This document shows positions 61,729-64,000 of a stretch of 64,000 nt of DNA, one piece after another (the first letter of the stretch is position 1; every line of letters begins with the position of its first letter). The stretch spans positions 4,813,821 to 4,877,820 of the forward strand of contig CP159373.1 of assembly GCA_032595685.2 (NCBI GenBank), written 5' to 3'. This stretch comes from Candidatus Electrothrix aestuarii (GTDB taxonomy: Bacteria; Desulfobacterota; Desulfobulbia; Desulfobulbales; Desulfobulbaceae). Under the pieces are notes generated by a model. That model worked only from the letters and a program-made list of their open reading frames with translations. It ran no database searches and was not told the DNA's origin. Both the position numbers and the translations under genes were made by a program.

Positions 61729-63309
61729 ATGACCCAAGACATTGATGCAGTTTCCCAAGCGGAACCGAGTGAAAGGAGTTGGAAACAAAGTATGCAGGCT
61801 TGGCTCCATCCTCGGGTGGTGACCATGCTTTTCTTTGGATTCTCTGCGGGCATCCCCATTCTGCTCATCTTTTCCAGCCTCTCCCTCTGGCTCAGGGAGG
61901 CCGGAGTCAATCGTTCTGCTGTGACCTTTTTCAGTTGGGCTGCTTTGGGCTATTCCTTTAAATTTGTCTGGGCCCCTCTGGTCGACACCCTTCCCCTTCC
62001 CTTTCTCACCAAAAAACTCGGCAGAAGACGAGGCTGGCTACTCTTTGCCCAGCTCGCGGTCATTACCGCCATCTGCCTTATGGCCCTGACTGACCCTGCA
62101 AGTGGACAACAAAGTCTGATTTATATGGCTTTCGCTGCGGTGATGCTCGGTTTTTCTTCAGCCACTCAGGATATCGTCATTGATGCCTACCGCATAGAAT
62201 GTGCAGAAAAAGACATGCAGGCCCTTCTGTCCTCATCCTATATTGCAGGATATCGGGTCGGGATGCTCGTTGCCGGGGCAGGAGCCCTATTCCTGGCCTT
62301 TTGGTTCGGAACAAGCAAAGAAGCCTACAGCTATGTAGCTTGGCAATACAGTTATCTCTGTATGGCCGGGATCATGCTCGTCGGCGTGGCGACGACCCTA
62401 CTCATCCCGGAACCGGAAGCCAACTCCAAGAATTACGATTATCCTGCCAGTTATTACCTTCGTTTTCTCTTTCTCTTTGTTTGTACTGTCATGGCCTTTA
62501 TCACGGTCTTTTTTCTCAGTGGTAATACAGTCAGCCTGCTCAACGGTATGCTCCGTGGCCTGACCTCAACTCTTCCCGAAACTCCGGGCCCGCTGGTTTC
62601 CTTTCTGGCTGAGGCTGGCCGTTTATTGGCAGCCCTACTCGGCGCCTTAACTACCGCTTTTTTTCTCATGCGCTGGAACCTAGTAGATGGCAGCATGGTC
62701 AGCCAGACCTACATCAATCCGGTGCTTGATTTTTTTAAGCGCTACGGTGTACAGACAGCCCTGCTTCTCCTCACCCTGGTGGGCTTCTACCGCATCTCAG
62801 ATATTGTCCTTGGGGTCATTGCCAACGTTTTTTATCAGGACATGGGTTTTTCCAAAGAAACCATAGCCAGTGTGATCAAAACCTTTGGCCTGTTCATGAC
62901 CCTGCTGGGCGGTTTTCTCGGCGGCACCCTGACAGTTCGCTACGGAGTGATGAAAATTCTCTTCCTTGGTGCCCTGCTCTCCAGCCTTACCAATCTGCTC
63001 TTTATGTTACTGGCAGAAGCTGGCAATAACGTCCCACTTCTCTACCTGGTGATCTCAGCCGATAACCTCAGTGGCGGCATTGCAACCACAGCCTTTGTTG
63101 CCTTCCTCGCAAGCTTAACCAATATTTCTTTTACAGCTGTTCAATACGCCATCTTCAGCTCTCTTATGACCCTTCTGCCTAAACTGATCGGTGGTTACTC
63201 TGGCACGATGGTCACGGCCTGGGGGTATCAGCAGTTTTTTCTTATTACGGCTTTGATGGGTATACCGGTGCTGGTACTGATTTGGTTGGCAGCAAAACGT
63301 CTTCAATGA
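61729..63309 (+). CDS. AmpG-like MFS transporter
   Basis: The 526-residue protein has about 12-14 membrane segments with a hydrophilic, basic start. It matches the AmpG/PAT group: FFGFSAGIPILLIFSSLSLW, GYSFKFVWAPLVDTLPLPF (FxWxPLVD motif), GRRRGWLLFAQLAV, and FSSATQDIVIDAYRIECAE. AmpG imports anhydromuropeptides from peptidoglycan turnover; some members carry other solutes. It follows the deaminase gene by 39 bp. Confidence 0.88.
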   Translation: MTQDIDAVSQAEPSERSWKQSMQAWLHPRVVTMLFFGFSAGIPILLIFSSLSLWLREAGVNRSAVTFFSWAALGYSFKFVWAPLVDTLPLPFLTKKLGRRRGWLLFAQLAVITAICLMALTDPASGQQSLIYMAFAAVMLGFSSATQDIVIDAYRIECAEKDMQALLSSSYIAGYRVGMLVAGAGALFLAFWFGTSKEAYSYVAWQYSYLCMAGIMLVGVATTLLIPEPEANSKNYDYPASYYLRFLFLFVCTVMAFITVFFLSGNTVSLLNGMLRGLTSTLPETPGPLVSFLAEAGRLLAALLGALTTAFFLMRWNLVDGSMVSQTYINPVLDFFKRYGVQTALLLLTLVGFYRISDIVLGVIANVFYQDMGFSKETIASVIKTFGLFMTLLGGFLGGTLTVRYGVMKILFLGALLSSLTNLLFMLLAEAGNNVPLLYLVISADNLSGGIATTAFVAFLASLTNISFTAVQYAIFSSLMTLLPKLIGGYSGTMVTAWGYQQFFLITALMGIPVLVLIWLAAKRLQ

Positions 63310-63393
63310 ATCATACTGCCTAACACTATCAGTGAAACGAAGTTATTTTACCAGCTACTGCTCAAAAAATAATCTTGTTCTAAAAGGGAAAAA

Positions 63394-64000
63394 ATGAGGA
63401 GAAAAAAAAAATGGTGTACCACTGACTCAGCTCAGCTTTACAATATCGCGCAGTGGGGAGAAGGACTTTTTGGGATTAATCAAGCAGGGGAGTTAACCGT
63501 TTCCCCTCGGCTAGACAAAGGTACAATCAGCCTTTATGCTATAGCCCAGGATTTGACACAGCAGGGGATCTCTCTTCCGATCTTACTACGATTTCCCGAG
63601 ATCCTGGAACAGAGAGTAAAAAAACTCAACTATGCTTTTGCCCAAGCAATTAAAAAAGAGGAATACACTGGTACCTACACAACTATTTACCCAATTAAAG
63701 TAAATCAACAACATATCGTTGTCAATACATTAGCCTCAACAAACCTCATAGGTTTAGAGGCAGGAAGCAAAGCCGAAATGATGGCCATACTGACGCTACC
63801 TGTTTCTAACAATACAACCATCGTATGTAATGGATATAAAGATCGAGAATATATCCGTCTTGCTCTAGTCGCGCAAAAATTAGGCCTGTGTAGTTACATT
63901 GTCATAGAAAAAGCAACGGAAGTGAAAATAATCACTGAAGAGGCTGCTGCGTTAAATATAGTACCACAACTGGGTATACGCATTCGGCTTGCTTCGGTTG
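63394..64000 (+). CDS. speA: Biosynthetic arginine decarboxylase, 5' part (runs off the right edge)
   Basis: About 202 codons are visible. The start ATG follows AAAAGGGAAAA and enters an A-rich tract (MRRKKKW). Family features are QWGEGLFGINQAGELTVSPR, GISLPILLRFPEILEQRVKK and the PLP-lysine region YTTIYPIKVNQQHIVVNTL, then LEAGSKAEMMAIL and VCNGYKDREYIRLAL. SpeA converts arginine to agmatine for polyamine synthesis. The start is decided by the ribosome site; the rest lies outside the window. Confidence 0.92.
   Translation, partial: MRRKKKWCTTDSAQLYNIAQWGEGLFGINQAGELTVSPRLDKGTISLYAIAQDLTQQGISLPILLRFPEILEQRVKKLNYAFAQAIKKEEYTGTYTTIYPIKVNQQHIVVNTLASTNLIGLEAGSKAEMMAILTLPVSNNTTIVCNGYKDREYIRLALVAQKLGLCSYIVIEKATEVKIITEEAAALNIVPQLGIRIRLASV

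Overview
The window looks like chromosome of a Gram-negative, sulfate-reducer-like bacterium of the Desulfobacterota, most plausibly near the Desulfobulbales. That is an inference from gene order (frr-uppS-cdsA-dxr; thrS-infC-rpmI-rplT-pheS-pheT-ihfA), an FmdE-type protein, many two-component genes, a giant SpvB/TcdB/RHS protein and a very dense toxin-antitoxin (TA) island. No rRNA or species marker is present.

Region 1 (1-9.3 kb) is accessory DNA. An IS5/IS1182-group insertion sequence runs off the left edge and truncates a nonribosomal peptide synthetase condensation domain. Eight TA loci follow within about 6 kb (2.34-8.39 kb). One has a decapitated toxin, one is an orphan antitoxin, and one PIN toxin is split by a 224-bp MITE-like element with a 9-bp target duplication. 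Related GC-rich repeats sit between almost all of these loci. The same 21-bp unit expands at 8.5-9.25 kb into a tandem array of about 35 copies.

Region 2 (9.3-19.7 kb) is one secreted RHS-type protein of about 3.5 thousand residues. It is broken near its N-terminus at a run of eight G, and ends in an AT-rich, RHS-tip-like C-terminus abutting the 21-bp array, with no immunity gene visible.

Region 3 (19.8-28.4 kb) holds FmdE, a receiver protein, a NarL/NarX-like pair, a diguanylate cyclase with almost the same sensor module as the kinase, a cold-shock protein with an RhlE helicase, and a methyltransferase. Region 4 (28.4-31.7 kb) has two paralogous small membrane proteins with a shared upstream motif. 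They flank an HNH-like gene that a second IS copy splits; removing the IS and one copy of its 6-bp duplication restores the frame.

Region 5 (31.8-42.1 kb) is a long leftward block: frr, uppS, a foreign-looking membrane protein, cdsA and dxr, then a signalling/transport set (receiver, CBS, SLC13 transporter, AlbA_2 ATP-binding protein, histidine kinase, receiver, kinase-like protein). Region 6 (42.4-49.9 kb) is the classical translation operon ending in ihfA, with infC starting at AUU, plus tRNA-Val(GAC). Region 7 (50.4-64 kb) holds a zinc-dependent phospholipase C-like gene with two exported proteins, a DUF6516/TumE-type pair, small genes, asparagine synthetase, a large hybrid kinase, a zinc-ribbon protein, a nucleoside deaminase, an AmpG-like transporter and the start of arginine decarboxylase.
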